Source: Physcomitrium patens (taxonomy: Eukaryota > Streptophyta > Bryopsida > Funariales > Funariaceae). From it: 64,000 nucleotides of DNA. Position 1 is the stretch's first letter. Every line of letters begins with the position of its first letter. Both the position numbers and the translations under genes were made by a program. The notes under the pieces were generated by a model, which did no database searches, was not told the DNA's origin, and saw nothing but the letters and a program-made list of their open reading frames with translations. Of this stretch, positions 51,359 through 62,703 are shown piece after piece. The DNA is taken from positions 17,520,586 to 17,584,585 of the forward strand of contig NC_037256.1 in the NCBI RefSeq assembly GCF_000002425.4. The letters run 5' to 3'.

Positions 51359-52440
51359 ACCTAAATGTTCAGTATGAAGCCTTGGGAGAAGGTGGAAGCC
51401 TAAGGATGAAAAACTAAACTAGTAGGAGGCTTATTGGGAGGGATGAAAGCAAGGCATGGTCGGATGAAGGCAAAGAATAGAGAACTTCATCCCTATTGGT
51501 CGAATACCATGTCCAATGGACTTTGAGGAGGCTACCCACGACCTTAAGAAGGGTTTCGGTGACTTCAAAGAAAACATTCGGAGATTACAAGTTAAGGTTG
51601 TAAATTTTAGGATTTGGGGTACAATTTTTTTGTAAAAATTAAAGGATTTGGAATAAGGGTGAAAAAGTTATAGCCGTTTGAAGTTAAGGTGTTTATTTAA
51701 GACATACTGTTACTCTTTTGACAGTACGAGGAGTTTTACAGCAGCTTTTGAAGATCGGAAAGGACGACTAAAATGGCGATTTTAAGGCCTACATCTTTTA
51801 TGAGAGAATTATTGCTTTTGGAGTTCATATGAAGGAGTTATAAGGAGTTGAAGGCGGCACTTCCAAATCAAAGGCAGTAAGTAAGCGGTTTTGTTTGTAG
51901 TAATGTTTGGAGCCATAACTTGAGTATTTAGATGAATTTTTGGCTCAAACTTTTTGGAGAATGTAAAATTTTGTGTTAAAAAGCTATACATATAAATTTC
52001 GTGGCATTTGAGCTTATATTTTGTGAGATATAAAGAAAATTACACACGGATGTATAAAGACAAGAGTTTGAAGCGACTGTTAGGGTTTTCAAGATATCTC
52101 AAGATCCACAATGGATTTGTAGTTGAAATTTGTTGTAGAAGTTAATAAGAATACATCAGTATCTCATATAAAATTTGAGTTTTTTTGAATAGTCGGATTA
52201 GAAGATAAGAGCTGTTGAAGTTCGAGAAAATTTCTACACAAGGATATACAACGTTTTAGAAGATTTTATCATATTTTGGGTGTTGTTGGTTACTTGAGGC
52301 TTGTGTATTTGGTGTAATTGCTCAAAAAGAGAAAATTTATATATAAACTTAGGGCTTCTCTTATTTTCAAGCTTGATTGAATAATTAGTGACAGCCAGAA
52401 GCCTAGCATTTTCTTGAGGCAAACTCTCTCTACCCTGACA
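51162..52440. repeat. Solo LTR of family X inside B integrase
   Basis: 1279 bases, TG to CA, in the opposite orientation to the X copy that surrounds B. Flanks CCAT and TCGT encode the same place of integrase and are compatible with a diverged four-base duplication. It contains an (AT)n run (51321-51356). Confidence 0.8.
51321..51356. repeat. (AT)n microsatellite
   Basis: About 18 AT units inside the X LTR; absent or short in the other copies of this LTR. Confidence 0.9.
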
Positions 52441-52699
52441 TCGTACTGCGTATAAAGTAACTACCAATTCTACCCCATTTCAATTGGTATATAGTCAGGA
52501 GGCAATTCTACCAATTGAATTGGAGGTTTAAAGTTTACAAATTGTATTGGACGAACGTATGAAAGAAAGAGAATCTCTTCAATATAGGTTAGTCCAATTA
52601 GAGAAATTGGATGAAGCTAGGGCTATGGCTCTCTTGATTATGGAAGCTATACAATGCCACAGAAAGAGTTATTACGACAGTAAGTTATGGCCAAAATAT

Positions 52700-52985
52700 T
52701 TTATGCCCAATAATCTAGTGCTACTTTATAATAGCCATTTTAACAACTTTTTTGGTAAATTTTAAGTACGATGGTATGGGCCATATCGGGTAGTGGAAGG
52801 TTTCCCTATTGGTTCCATTCAATTAGAAGATTTTTTGGGAATCCACTTTACAATATGTGTTAATGGAAACCGATTATGTCTCTATTATACGCAAAATTGG
52901 GACGGATTTACTCAGTGGAGGGAGGGAGTCTCCGTAATAATGATTATCGACAAGATTAGAAAGGTTGTGATAGTTAGGAAATGAT
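52700..52985 (+). pseudogene. B integrase tail, GPF/Y-like
   Basis: The motif WYGPYRVVEGFP (about 52772-52807) is the GPF/Y signature of many Ty3/gypsy integrases. It is followed by a short segment ending in NGNRLCLYY, as in relatives with no chromodomain. B2 has the same at about 5860-6000. Confidence 0.7.
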
Positions 52986-53229
52986 TGATGGTTAGTTTTG
53001 GGTACTGAAATTGACTAGTCAAGAAATTAGATATTCTTGATTAGACATGAGATTAAGGTACACTGGATTAGATGTTCTTGATTCGGACCCCGAGTAAGTA
53101 GTTAGGAGCGGGGCACTCATAAAAGATTTCATTATTACAAATTTAAGACATTGTGCTTTGAACTGTAAGCTTTACAATAGTAATCAGCAATAGTGTTAGC
53201 ACGAGGAAGTATTGAGAGTTTGATTTTTA

Positions 53230-54885
53230 CAATGTCGATGGAAAGAGCAAAGAGAGTACCGAAATGATCGGAAAGTCACCGCAATGTGAGGTTTAAGTGT
53301 GATCTGGGATCGTCGTCTCTTATAGTTATCACCAACATAGAACCGATGAAGTTAGATATTTGTTGGTCATTGAAAAGGTAAAAAGATTTTAGAAATGCAT
53401 AGTTATTTACGTTTTTGCGAAGATTGGATAAACTACCACCAATTGATGTAGAACGAGTAGCAAAATATATAGAGAATTATGATCTAGAGGATGGTTCGAG
53501 TATGATAAGAAGAGTCTTGATTTGGATAGATGAGAATATCTTACACAAAGTCTTGTATTTACCAATTGGAGAGATTGAAGTGAGAAGAGACGCGTCAAAT
53601 GACTTCAGGCGAAGAAACTACTTCAAAGGAGGAATGTCATCTCTCAAGCGAAATCAAGGATGGAAGGTACAAGAGGCACTTACGTCCAAACTTATCGAAT
53701 GGATGCGGTTCGTTCAGAAGTGATTAGCATTGAATCAACATACCACCTATATGGCAAAGCGATTACTATTTTCCGCAATAGGAACACTAGAAGGCATAGT
53801 ATTCAATTGGGCAGGTTATGTGGCTACAAAGATACATGTAAAAATGAGAGCTAAGTGGAAGACGGAAAAGTTTGCTTCACTATTATGTTCCAATTATGTA
53901 AACTCAGTGATTGAGTATACATTGAAATAGGAATCTCAACCAGTAGTTCCAAGTTTACAAACCGGAACAATTAGTCCATGGGTAATGGTGTATGAAGTGG
54001 AAGAATCTAGCAGAGTGGCAGAACGGGAAGCAAGACCAATATCTATACTAGAGCGAGTTCCAATTCGGCCGACAATAGAGATGATGACACCAATACCAGT
54101 TTCAAGGGAAAGCAACTAATTAAAGTTTCAACGGGATGTAACAGAAGGGTGGAATCTTAAGAAAGTTATATTGAGTCAAATTTCCCAACTGTAACTTATG
54201 GTGAGTAAGCTCGAAGATGAAGGTAGCTTAAAAAGGCAAGTGGAAGCGAGCAAGAAAATAATATTGGAGTAAAATTATAAAATTAGGGAATAGGAAGAAG
54301 TCATCAAGGTAGAATCAGAATCCAAGATGCGAGTGAAGCATGAATTTGATGAGAGAGTGGAAAACTGGTCAAAGGAGAAACAGAGGATTCAGTATATCCT
54401 GAAAAATCAAAGGCAAGAATTACTACAAACTCGCAAATTATATAGATTAGAACAGGAGAAGATGAATGCTCAGTTGAAGATGGAACGAGAAAAGAAGGAG
54501 GCATTGGAGCTTAAAAAGAAACAATTGGATGACTAATATCGAAACAAAACGGATGAGCTACAGGCAGAAATTGTTATTTTGAAAGAAATAGTAACAAAAT
54601 TGGAGAGTGATTTAGTCAAAATTGGTTAGTCACAGACATCTGCCTCAAAAAGAGTAAAAATTGGAAAATTAGAAGAGAAATTGCAACAGCAGCAGCAACA
54701 ACTAGAAGCTAAAGATGCTACAATCCTCCAATTGGAAACTCATGTTCGAGAATTGGAAGTGTATAATGAAGATTTAACAGCTCAATTAGAAACAAAGATT
54801 CAAGATGAGTCAAAAGAAGAAGTTATAATGTTGGAATAAGACCAAATGGAGCCAGCGCCAAAAATTAAAGAGATTGAACAATTCA

Positions 54886-54890
<5 letters not shown>
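53230..54890 (+). pseudogene. B extra 3' reading frame with long coiled coil
   Basis: Between pol and the 3' LTR. The first half (about 53400-53930) is a globular-looking part with well-kept stretches (YLPIGEIEVRRDASNDF, YFKGGMSSLKRNQGW and LLCSNYVNSVIEYTLK). The second half (about 54200-54840) is very rich in Glu, Lys and Gln with heptad spacing, a predicted long coiled coil. Athila and Tat elements are known to carry extra frames in this place, some called env-like, but I see no signal peptide or membrane segment and do not recognise the domain. Remains are present in B2 (about 6190-6600). Broken. Confidence 0.65.

Positions 54891-54916
<26 letters not shown>
54889..54916. repeat. Poly-A run in B
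   Basis: Twenty-eight A just after the extra 3' frame; not found in B2. Confidence 0.85.
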
Positions 54917-54965
54917 TGATTGATTTTTTTTTATCAATACTGTGTTTGCGAGGATGCTGCATAGT

Positions 54966-54979
54966 TAGGAATGGGGCTA
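54966..54979 (+). other. Polypurine tract of B
   Basis: AGGAATGGGGCTA stands right before the 3' LTR; B2 has GGAGTGGGACTA in the same place. Confidence 0.7.
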
Positions 54980-55719
54980 TGTAAAATAAGTAGTTATTTT
55001 TAAAATGTAGATACCTAATATATAGTATAAATAGAGATAGATAACTGTTGAAAAGGTGGTTGAGCAAGTAGAATAGATGAATAGTCAGAAAAAGTAATTA
55101 TCATCCATAATATAGGAGTTGGTATCTCGAGGTAGTATAAGGAGGATGGGAGAGAGGAAGAAAATGCCAGACTGCAATAGTACTGAGCCGGAGATAAGCT
55201 TGATGCTATCTCTTCTTCTTAGTTTTCTTGTTTCTTTTGTGTTAGTGTTGATTCTAGTGAAGAGAATCGATTTAATGAATCAAGGTTTGATTTACAAAGT
55301 TGTTTATGGATCATTGTTTATTAATTGTTGTGAAAGATTGATGATGTATGGAATTTTCCAGTCATTATTTATCGCAAGGTTGTAAGTTCAATGGAGAGGA
55401 ATTGTAATCGAAAGAATTGTCTCGATCAGATTCCGTGGATTGGAAGTTGTTCGTTCCAGGGTTTGGGTTATGCTTGTGTGTTTGTGAATTATACACGGTA
55501 TTGAAATCGATGTCATGGTTGTTATGGTATTGATATGAGAGAGTGGACAGTAGGACGAAAAGTTAAGTGTTCTTTGGTATGGTAAGCATTTAGCAGTAGC
55601 GGTTAATTGTGTGACCTTAACAATTGGAGCTCATATACATGGTCTTTCCCTATGTTCAAATTCTCCTATACGGGTTTGTTCTGAAGATTTCTTCCAGAAT
55701 AAGTAAAACGACAATCACA
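54980..55719 (+). repeat. 3' LTR of B
   Basis: 740 bases; pairs with 44559-45299. Confidence 0.9.
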
Positions 55720-56175
55720 TAAACTCAAATTTTACATGAGATACTGATGTATTCTTATTAACTTCTACAACAATTTTCAACTACAAAATTGATGTAGATC
55801 TTGAAATATCTTGAAAATCCTTATAGTCGCTTCAAACCCTTATCTTTATATACCCGCTTGCAATCTTCTTCATGTCTCACAAAACATAAGCTCAAATGCT
55901 ACGAAATTTATATGTATAGCTTTTTAACATAAAATTTTACATTCTCCAAAAATTTTTAGCCAAAAAATTTGTCCAAAAACTCATGTTATGGCTCCAACCA
56001 TTACTACAAATAAAACCGCTTACTTACTGCCTTTGATTTGGAAGTGCCACCTTCAACTCCTTATTCTTTCATAAAAGATGTAGGCCTTGAAATTGCCATT
56101 CCAATCACACCTTTCAATCTTCAAAAGCTGCTATAAAATTCCTCGTATCCTCAAAAGAGTAATAGTATGTCTTAA

Positions 56176-56573
56176 TGTCAAGGACACAGAAATACAGACT
56201 CGAGATCTAACAAGAAGTTCAAGAAGAACTGACAAGAACTAGATTAATCAGATGAATACAAGAACAACACCAAAGAGGTGAGCTAGAGCTCCAAGAGATG
56301 TATTGTCGAGACTAAAGAACTCTTCAGCCTCGATTCCAATATATACTCCTATTTAGGAAGCTTCTCAAGTAACTTCTATCAACTAGAAAGCTTCTAGAAG
56401 GTTCCAGAGACTTACTTCTAGAAGGTTCTAAAAACTTATCTTTAGAAGGTTCTAAGAACTATGTCCCTAACATCTTCTACCAACTAAGAAGCTTCTAGAA
56501 AATTCTAGAGACTTGCTCCTAGAAGGTTCTAGAAACTTGTCTCTAAAAGGTTCTAAGGACTATGTCCCTAACA
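56176..56573 (-). repeat. 3' LTR of A
   Basis: 398 bases versus 297 in the 5' LTR; the extra ~100 bases are a tandem copy of the outer segment rich in TTCTAGAAGGTTC units. Ends are inverted repeats around TGT(T/C)A and CTATGTCCCTAACA. Confidence 0.9.
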
Positions 56574-56592
56574 TCACCCCCTCCTTTAGTTT
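56574..56592 (-). other. Polypurine tract of A
   Basis: On the minus strand AAAGGAGGGGGTGA lies right before the 3' LTR. Confidence 0.8.
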
Positions 56593-56623
56593 TGAGGTCT
56601 CTGCGAAGCAATGTTGTTGTTAA

Positions 56624-56977
56624 TCAGTACCAACGCAAGAAAATGAAGATTTGTCGCATAACATCTGCTATGAACTCCAACTGTTGTTCACAAGGCAAGT
56701 GGTTCATCGGCCCTTGAAGCCAATGATAGTGGCCCACTCCTTCAACTTCTGACCAAGCATGAACTTCCGTGTCCTCATTGTGAAATTGTCCTGCAAATAC
56801 GCCTTCTAGCTGACCATCGTAAGCAGGCTCGAACTCGAATACAATCACTAGTGATCCGTTACTCGGTATCCTCCGTCGTCGTTGTGGTGTAGGCAGTTCT
56901 TCATCTTGGGATCGCCTTCGTGAGCTAGTCGGTTGAGATAATCTGACTGGTATAGTATCTATCTCTTGGCTATCCAT
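56624..56977 (-). CDS. Small extra frame downstream of A pol, unknown function
   Basis: An open frame of 117 codons between the chromodomain and the 3' LTR of A. The start (MDSQEIDTIPVRLSQP) is followed by an Arg-rich, Ser-rich part (about residues 18-38), then an acidic and aromatic part (for example HAWSEVEGVGHYHWLQG) and a hydrophobic end. No known domain is recognised. Its base composition matches A, so it belongs to the element and is not host sequence. Standard chromoviruses end pol with the chromodomain, so this is an addition or chance. No equivalent can be seen in F, G or H because that part is too decayed or absent. Confidence 0.45.
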   Translation of the reverse strand: MDSQEIDTIPVRLSQPTSSRRRSQDEELPTPQRRRRIPSNGSLVIVFEFEPAYDGQLEGVFAGQFHNEDTEVHAWSEVEGVGHYHWLQGPMNHLPCEQQLEFIADVMRQIFIFLRWY

Positions 56978-57165
56978 ATCAGAAGACCAAACTATGGCTA
57001 CTGAAAAAATTCTACTTTATCTTGGAGAAAATAACTACATCAACTGCGAATTTTGGTGGTTCTCTCCTCCTTTCTTATATTCTTGGGTGAGTAAGCTTTA
57101 GAAGGAAGCTATCGTCGAACCGGCTTAGGTTTATGAGGATGTTGTTGATAAAACTCTTGTACCTT

Positions 57166-58420
57166 TTATGGTGCATTCGCAAGATTTTCAGTTGGCTCCC
57201 ATGTTTGCTCATTAATGTCATAGCAGCTCCAATGAACAAGATACTCCAACTTGCCCCACCTTTGCCGTGAATCCAACACCTTTTCAACCTCGTATTCTTC
57301 ATGGTTCTCGATCTCAATACTAGGTGGCAGACATTGCAGTCTTCCAAAAAAAGACGACTCTCGATAAGGCTCTAACAGAGAAATATGAAAGACTGGATGT
57401 ACCTTTATAGAAGCTAGTAATTTCAGATGGTATGCCACTGGATTGATTTGCTTCTGAATGATAAATGGTCCCAATCTTTGATAGTCCAACTTATCACATG
57501 GTCGCTTGGTCTTGATATTCCATTGAAGAAGCCATGCTTTATCTCCAATTTTAAAAGTAGGTGCTTGATTTTGAAATCTATCTGCAGACGCCTTGTAGGA
57601 TTCTTGAGCAGATTGTAATTGAAGCTTCAACATGTTTTGAAGCTCTGATAGTTGTTTCACAAATCCTTCAGCTGTTGGATTGTTATTTGTTGACAGACTC
57701 AATAAATCAAATTTTGGATGATATCCATAGTTGAAAAAGAATGGTGGATATTGAGTCGACACATGGAGGGTGTTGTTATATGCAAACTCGGCTTGCGATA
57801 AATATGTGGTCCAATCGTCTTGCTGATAGTTGATGCTGCATCGCAAGTATTGTTCCAAGACTTGGTTCATCCGTTCCGTTTGGCCGTTAGTTTGAAGATC
57901 AAAAGTCGAAGAAAGCTTGATATCCACCTTCAATATCTCAAAGAGAGATCTCCAAAACTTTGATACGAACTCGGTTCTTCGATCTGATATGATATCATCT
58001 CGTAGTCCATGATATCAATACACATTATCAAGAAAGAGCCTTGCTAAGACTTCACTGGACGATGTCTTCTTACAAGGGACAAATTGCGCCATCTTTGTAA
58101 GTCGATCTACCACAACAAAGATGCTGTCAAATGAGTGCAATGATGGCAAGTCCATGATGAAGTCCATAGAAACTGAAGACCATGGTCGACGTGGAATCGG
58201 CAATGGCTGTAGGAGTCCATAAGGGCGATGTCGAGGATTCTTAGATCTTGAACAGGTGTCGCAGGAGAGGACAAAATTTTTCACATCCTTTCACATTTGG
58301 GGCCACCAAAAATCTCGAGAAATAAGCTCCAAGGTCTTGTTGAATCCAAAATATCCCGTAGATGGAAAATCGTGGCGAGATTGAAGAACTCGGAGTCGTG
58401 TTGGTCCTTTTGGGATATAC
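57166..58420 (-). pseudogene. A integrase and chromodomain
   Basis: Integrase core from about 58284 down to 57600 (motifs SMDFIMDLPSLHSFDSIFVV and NGQTERMNQVLEQYLRC), the post-core part with HPVFHISLLEPYRE, and a canonical chromodomain at about 57170-57300 (EEYEVEKVLDSRQ, LEYLVHW and TWEPTENL). The zinc-binding region begins at about 58380. The aromatic residues of the methyl-lysine cage seem kept. Broken in several places. Confidence 0.85.
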
Positions 58421-58449
58421 AACCGCTCCTCAAAGTATAAAAGATCTCC

Positions 58450-60498
58450 CTCTACTTTGAACTTGTCGTCATTGGTATGTTGCTTAATATCAATGGCTAC
58501 TGAATCTTCAATGGTCACGATACATACCTGATTCAAGAAGTCAGCATCAATTGGCACAATAGTAGCGCAAAGCTGAAATTGCTCTAGCTTCAACAATGTC
58601 GTACATTGTTGATCAAATGCTACTTCTCCAGCCTTTGGTACAAGATACGATCTCCTCGATAAGGCATCAGATAGTCTTTGCTGCTTTGTAGGTTGATAAG
58701 TGATAACAAAATCGAACCTAGATAGCAACATACTCCACCGAGCTTGACGTCAATTTAGAACTTGAGCCCACATGAAATACTCCAAATTCTTGTGATCTGT
58801 GTATACGATCACTGGGTGTGCAGCTCCTTCAAGAAAGTGATGCCATTCTCGGAAAGAATCCACTATAGCAAGAAGTTCCTTATCATGGATCTCATAATTG
58901 ATTTCAGCAACAGAGAACTTTCGAGAATAGAATGCAACTGGATGGAGCTTCTTGTCTTCTCCCATTTGTAAAAGTATAGCTCTCAAAGCAAAATCTGAAG
59001 CATCAATTTCTAAATAAAAGGCTTTTGTAAAGTTTAGATGTACCAAGATTAGAGCCGTAGTAAATGCGGTCTTCAGGGCTTGAAACGCCTTCTCCGCTAG
59101 AGGTCCCCATTCCAGCTTATCCTTGCATATCAACTGAGTGAGAGGAGCAGCAACTTCAGAGTAATTCTTGATGAAGATCCGATAGAAGTTGGCAAAACCA
59201 AGAAAGCATTGTACGTCTCTAACCGTCTCTGGAACCTCCCAGGACATGATTACTTCCACCTTCTTGGGGTCCATCTTCAAGCCTTCTGTAGTCGCAACGA
59301 ACCCCAGAAAATCCATCTCTATTTGGTGAAATAAACACTTCTCCAACTTGGCATATAGTCCTTGCTCGCATAGTTTCTCTAAGACCAAACGAACGTACTT
59401 TTCATGCTCTTCCTCATTTTTGGAGAATATCAAAATATCATCCAAATAGATAACAACAAAATTGTCAAGGTGCTCTCGAAAAATGTCATTCATCATATGT
59501 TAAAAGATTGTTGGAGCATTGGTAAGACCAAAAGATATGACATTATACTCAAAATGGCCATATCTTGTACGGAACGCTGTCTTCCACTCATCTCCTTCCT
59601 TGATTTGTACGAGGTTGTAAGCTCCCTTTGGATCAATTTTTGTAAAGATCTTTGCATGTCCAAGTTGTTCTAAGAGACCAAAAATCAAGGATAATAGATA
59701 ATGATTCTTTTTTGTTACCTTGTTGAGGCCTCGATAGTCCACGCACATCCGCAACGAGCCATCTTTCTTCTTCACAAATAAGATGGGTGCTCCAACTGAC
59801 GATTTTGAATGACGGATGAAGTTCTTGGCTAGATTCTCATTGATGTACTTCAACTCCGCCAACTCCGTCTGCGATAGATTGTAGATTGGGCCAAAAGACG
59901 GTTGTACTCCTTCTGACAAGTCTATGGTGCAATCATATGGTCGATGTTTCGATAGCATATCAGCATTCTTCTTTTGAAACACGTCTTTAAAATCCTTATA
60001 TTGCTCAAGTATACTTGCTGTCGAGATCTTCTCCCCGGTAGTTGGAGCCGCATAAATGAGAAACAGTGTGCCTTCCTTGGACGATCTTATAAAAGCTCTT
60101 GCTCCAATGAATAAAGATTTCTCTATTCGGGGTTTTCTACTAGGCTTGCTCTTGGGTGGTTTTGTGGGAAAGGTCATCTTTCCTAACCTCCAATCTATGG
60201 ATGGATTATACTTTTCTAACCAGGGAAGACCAAGAATAACAGGATTTGATGGAATTCTAATAATATTGAAAATAATATGACTACTATGGCCCTTAAACGT
60301 CACTTTTATAGATTCTGATTCATAGGTGACACTACCAAATAATAAAGGTCGCCCATCTATGACCTCAATGTGAATAGGTTTGGATTTTTTTACTAAAGGG
60401 ATCTTATGATGCTTCACAAATTCTTCGTCTAAGAAACAAGCAGATGCTCTTGAATCTAATAATGCTAAGGTTCTCAATTTCTGGGGGCTAATAAGCAA
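58450..60498 (-). pseudogene. A protease, reverse transcriptase and RNase H
   Basis: The protease lies at about 60150-60498 (active-site region LALLDSRASACFLDEEF), RT at about 59100-59960 (LFVKKKDGSLRMCVDYRGLN; catalytic loop VVIYLDDILIFS at about 59430-59465; DVQCFLGFANFYRIFIK) and RNase H at about 58690-59100 (EIDASDFALRAIL). The long open stretch 59500-60498 covers protease and most of the RT fingers and palm. This wording (DVQ.FLGFANFYR) is shared with F, G and H. Broken in several places. Confidence 0.85.
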
Positions 60499-60559
60499 AG
60501 GGATTATAAAGCAAAGGGCAGGTTGAGCGTAAAGAAAGGAACCTGGTTGTTGTTGCGAT

Positions 60560-61606
60560 ATTTCACTGTTTAGTCACACGGTTCCTATTGTGGCTGGGCA
60601 TTCTCGTTTTCTTGAACAAACGTACCTTTAGTCCTGACAATACGTTGATTTTTCTTTTTGGCATAGTTTCTAACTTTGTGGCCTTCTTCACCGCAATACA
60701 AGCATAGACCTTCCTCCATGCACCGCTTTTTTTCTTCTATAGTAAGGGTTTGACACGTACCGCATCAATTTGCATGTCTTCTACCTCTGAATGTGAATTC
60801 ACGCTGCTTGTCGACATAATTGGGATATGGCGAACCGTATGTTGTCTTGAACATTGATCTTGGCGACATTGGAATAGGCGATTATCGCACTTCACAACTT
60901 AGCTAATAGCTTCGTTGAGCATTTGCGGATCAGGAAGAGTTAACAGCAAATTCTTCATATCATCCCTTAAACTCCAATAGAATTGACTCATCAACGCTTC
61001 ATCCCAATTGATGTCGCATGCTAATTACTTGAAGTTCGATGCATAGACTAATGTAGAGTGCATCCCTTGTCGTAATAACCGGATCTTTGTTGTAGCCCAT
61101 CGAACCTTGTCGTGTTCACCAAATGCTTCCGCAAATGCTTTCAAAAAGGTTTCAAAGTTGTTTAGTATGGACGATCGTTTTTCAAACAAAGGAGCAAATC
61201 ATGATAGAGCTTGCCCTGTAAGTAAGGTTCCAACAAGCCCAACACGTGACTCCTCCATTGGATAGCGTTCGGGCTGTAAAACTATTATCAACCTGATTTG
61301 ATTGATGAATCCTCGAAACTTGGAATGCGTACTATCGAACTTGTCTAGAAGGCTAACTCGGGGCTCTTTATGTTGTAGAATCAGCAGTGCTTGTCGAACC
61401 TGAGGTAAAGTTGCTTCTCCAAGTTTAGAAGTTTGAGGCTGGTGCAACCTAGATTGTGCCATCCCAGATGCTCCATTATTATGAAGCCTTGCCATGACTC
61501 CTTCAATCTCTGCAATTCTTTGCGATAACGTAGCGAAGGCATTCATGATAGCATCTAACTTGGATTCCAAACTTTTTGTCATACTAATGATTTGGCCCCC
61601 GGCCAT
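60560..61606 (-). pseudogene. A gag
   Basis: Start taken at 61606 (MAGGQIISMTKSLESKLD), an N-terminal coiled-coil-like helix. A capsid part follows (KFDSTHSKFRGFINQIRL) and a cysteine-rich remnant near 60655-60720. Gag and pol are in separate frames here, but that may be decay. Between 61607 and the 5' LTR is a ~280-base leader with a tandem ~120-base repeat (about 61640-61800, GAGGGTA(C/A)TCCGCAACCTCTA twice). Broken. Confidence 0.75.
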
Positions 61607-61640
61607 TCTAAGAGAAGGACAGAAATGACTCTACAAGAAG

Positions 61641-61800
61641 ACAATATTGGTTTAGAGGAGGGTACTCCGCAACCTCTAAAATACCTTAAGAGCTTCAAGA
61701 AAAGGGATAATCTACTCTCTCCAAGAAGAATAAGACTCCAATATTGTATCAAAAGAAGTATCAGTTTAGAGGAGGGTAATCCGCAACCTCTAAAATGCTA
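61641..61800. repeat. Tandem repeat in A leader
   Basis: Two similar units of about 100-120 bases containing TTTAGAGGAGGGTA and CCGCAACCTCTAAAAT, followed by a third, weaker copy. Probably a leader duplication of element A. Confidence 0.7.
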
Positions 61801-61851
61801 GTACACTTCCAAGCAGAGGAATAATCCATACTCTAATGAGGAAGAAACTAG

Positions 61852-61863
61852 CTCTAATATCTG
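61852..61863 (-). other. Possible displaced primer-binding site of A
   Basis: On the plus strand GCTCTAATATCT resembles GCTCTGATACCA, the complement of the tRNA-iMet primer site, but it lies ~23 bases inside the LTR edge instead of 0-5. Confidence 0.4.
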
Positions 61864-61886
61864 AGGTGAGTGAAGTCTCGACAAAC

Positions 61887-62183
61887 TGTTACGGACATAG
61901 AATTACAGGCTTGAGATCTAACAAGAAGTTCAGGAAGAACTGACAAGAACTAGATTAATGAGATGAATACAAGAACAATACTAAAGAGATGAGCTAGAGC
62001 TCCAAGAGATGTGTTGTCGAGACTGAAGAACTCTTCAGCCTCGATTCTAATATATATTCCTATTTAGGAAGCTTCTCAAGCAACTTCTACTAACTATGAA
62101 GCTTTTAGAAGGTTCCAGGGACTTGCTTCTAGAAGGTTCTAGAAACTTGTCTCTAGAAGGTTCTAAGGACTATGTTCCTAACA
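61887..62183 (-). repeat. 5' LTR of A
   Basis: 297 bases, pairs with 56176-56573, inverted ends TGTTACGGACATAG and CTATGTTCCTAACA. Confidence 0.92.
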
Positions 62184-62703
62184 CTTAAGTTAATACCTTA
62201 ACTTCAAACGGCTATAACTTCTTCACCCTAACTCCAAATCCTCTAATTTTTACACATAGATTGTATCCTAAATCCTAAACTTTACAACCTTCACTTGTAA
62301 TCTCCAAATGCACTCTTTGAAGTTACTAAAATCCTTGTTAAGGTCGTGGGTAGCCTCTTCAAAGCCCATTGGGCATAGTATTCGACCAATAGTAATGAAG
62401 TTCTCCGTTCTTTGCCTTCATCCGACCATGCCTTGCTTTCATCCCTCCCAATTAGCCTCCAACTAGTTTAGATTTTTGTCCTTAGGCTTCCACCTTCTCC
62501 CAAGGCTTGATACTAAATATTTAGGTCTTATATTTTTTTTTTAATGTCAAAATCAAAATAAGTAAAGAAACAAAATAAAGTTTCTTATACCAACTCTTTT
62601 TAATTTAATCTATTAGCCACTTTAACACACATCTAGATTTATTAATATATAATATGCTTTAACTAATTTTTACATATTGTAAGTATTTACAGTACAACAT
62701 CGA

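Larger units (their letters stand above)
50460..52700 (+). pseudogene. B integrase, split by an X solo LTR
   Basis: The zinc-binding HHCC region is well kept at about 50560-50690 (CHLDNCGGHFADD and IRHCNPC), followed by the catalytic core to 51161. The X solo LTR occupies 51162-52440; integrase similarity resumes at 52441 and continues to about 52700. Part of the same protein is seen in B2 at 5340-5640. Broken. Confidence 0.75.
44559..55719 (+). mobile_element. B: near-complete Athila/Tat-like Ty3/gypsy fossil
   Basis: Two LTRs (44559-45299 and 54980-55719), tRNA-Asp primer site, gag, protease, RT, RNase H, integrase, GPF/Y-type tail, an extra 3' frame, polypurine tract. Flanks CAAAC (44554-44558) and TAAAC (55720-55724) are a five-base duplication with one difference, and X LTR sequence continues on both sides. 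Total 11.2 kb, or ~9.9 kb without the X solo LTR at 51162-52440. LTRs differ by about 7% by eye, an insertion of perhaps a few million years at usual plant rates. Complete in outline but broken at more than ten places. Confidence 0.9.
56176..62183 (-). mobile_element. A: near-complete chromovirus fossil
   Basis: Minus strand, 6.0 kb, with a perfect five-base duplication CTTAA (56171-56175 and 62184-62188) in X LTR sequence. Right to left: 5' LTR (61887-62183), gag, protease, RT, RNase H, integrase, chromodomain, a small extra frame, polypurine tract, 3' LTR (56176-56573). LTRs differ by roughly 9% by eye. It is the best-kept coding region in the window, with open stretches up to 332 codons, yet still broken at roughly six to ten places. 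It is less AT-rich than neighbours. Confidence 0.92.
44297..62699. repeat. Solo LTR of family X, split by B and A
   Basis: Three blocks, 44297-44558, 55725-56175 and 62189-62699, join to ~1.23 kb that matches the reverse complement of 51162-52440 from end to end. Element B lies in the first gap and A in the second, each with its own target duplication drawn from X sequence. Outside both ends is D LTR sequence. No internal region belongs to it, so it is a solo LTR. The palindromic TATATATA region near 44390 leaves its transcription direction open. Confidence 0.8.

Noticed and set aside
53230-54890. Envelope gene in the B 3' frame
   Set aside because: No signal peptide, furin-like site or membrane anchor seen; a long coiled coil alone does not support it.
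54810-55067. Minus-strand open frame over the end of B
   Set aside because: It is a shadow across the poly-A tract, polypurine tract and LTR start; Phe-rich only because of the T run.
44297-62699. X LTR as the 5' LTR of element D
   Set aside because: The bases right after 62699 are the end of a different LTR (matching the D-family solo LTR), and the candidate primer site follows 62737, so X is an insertion in the D LTR.
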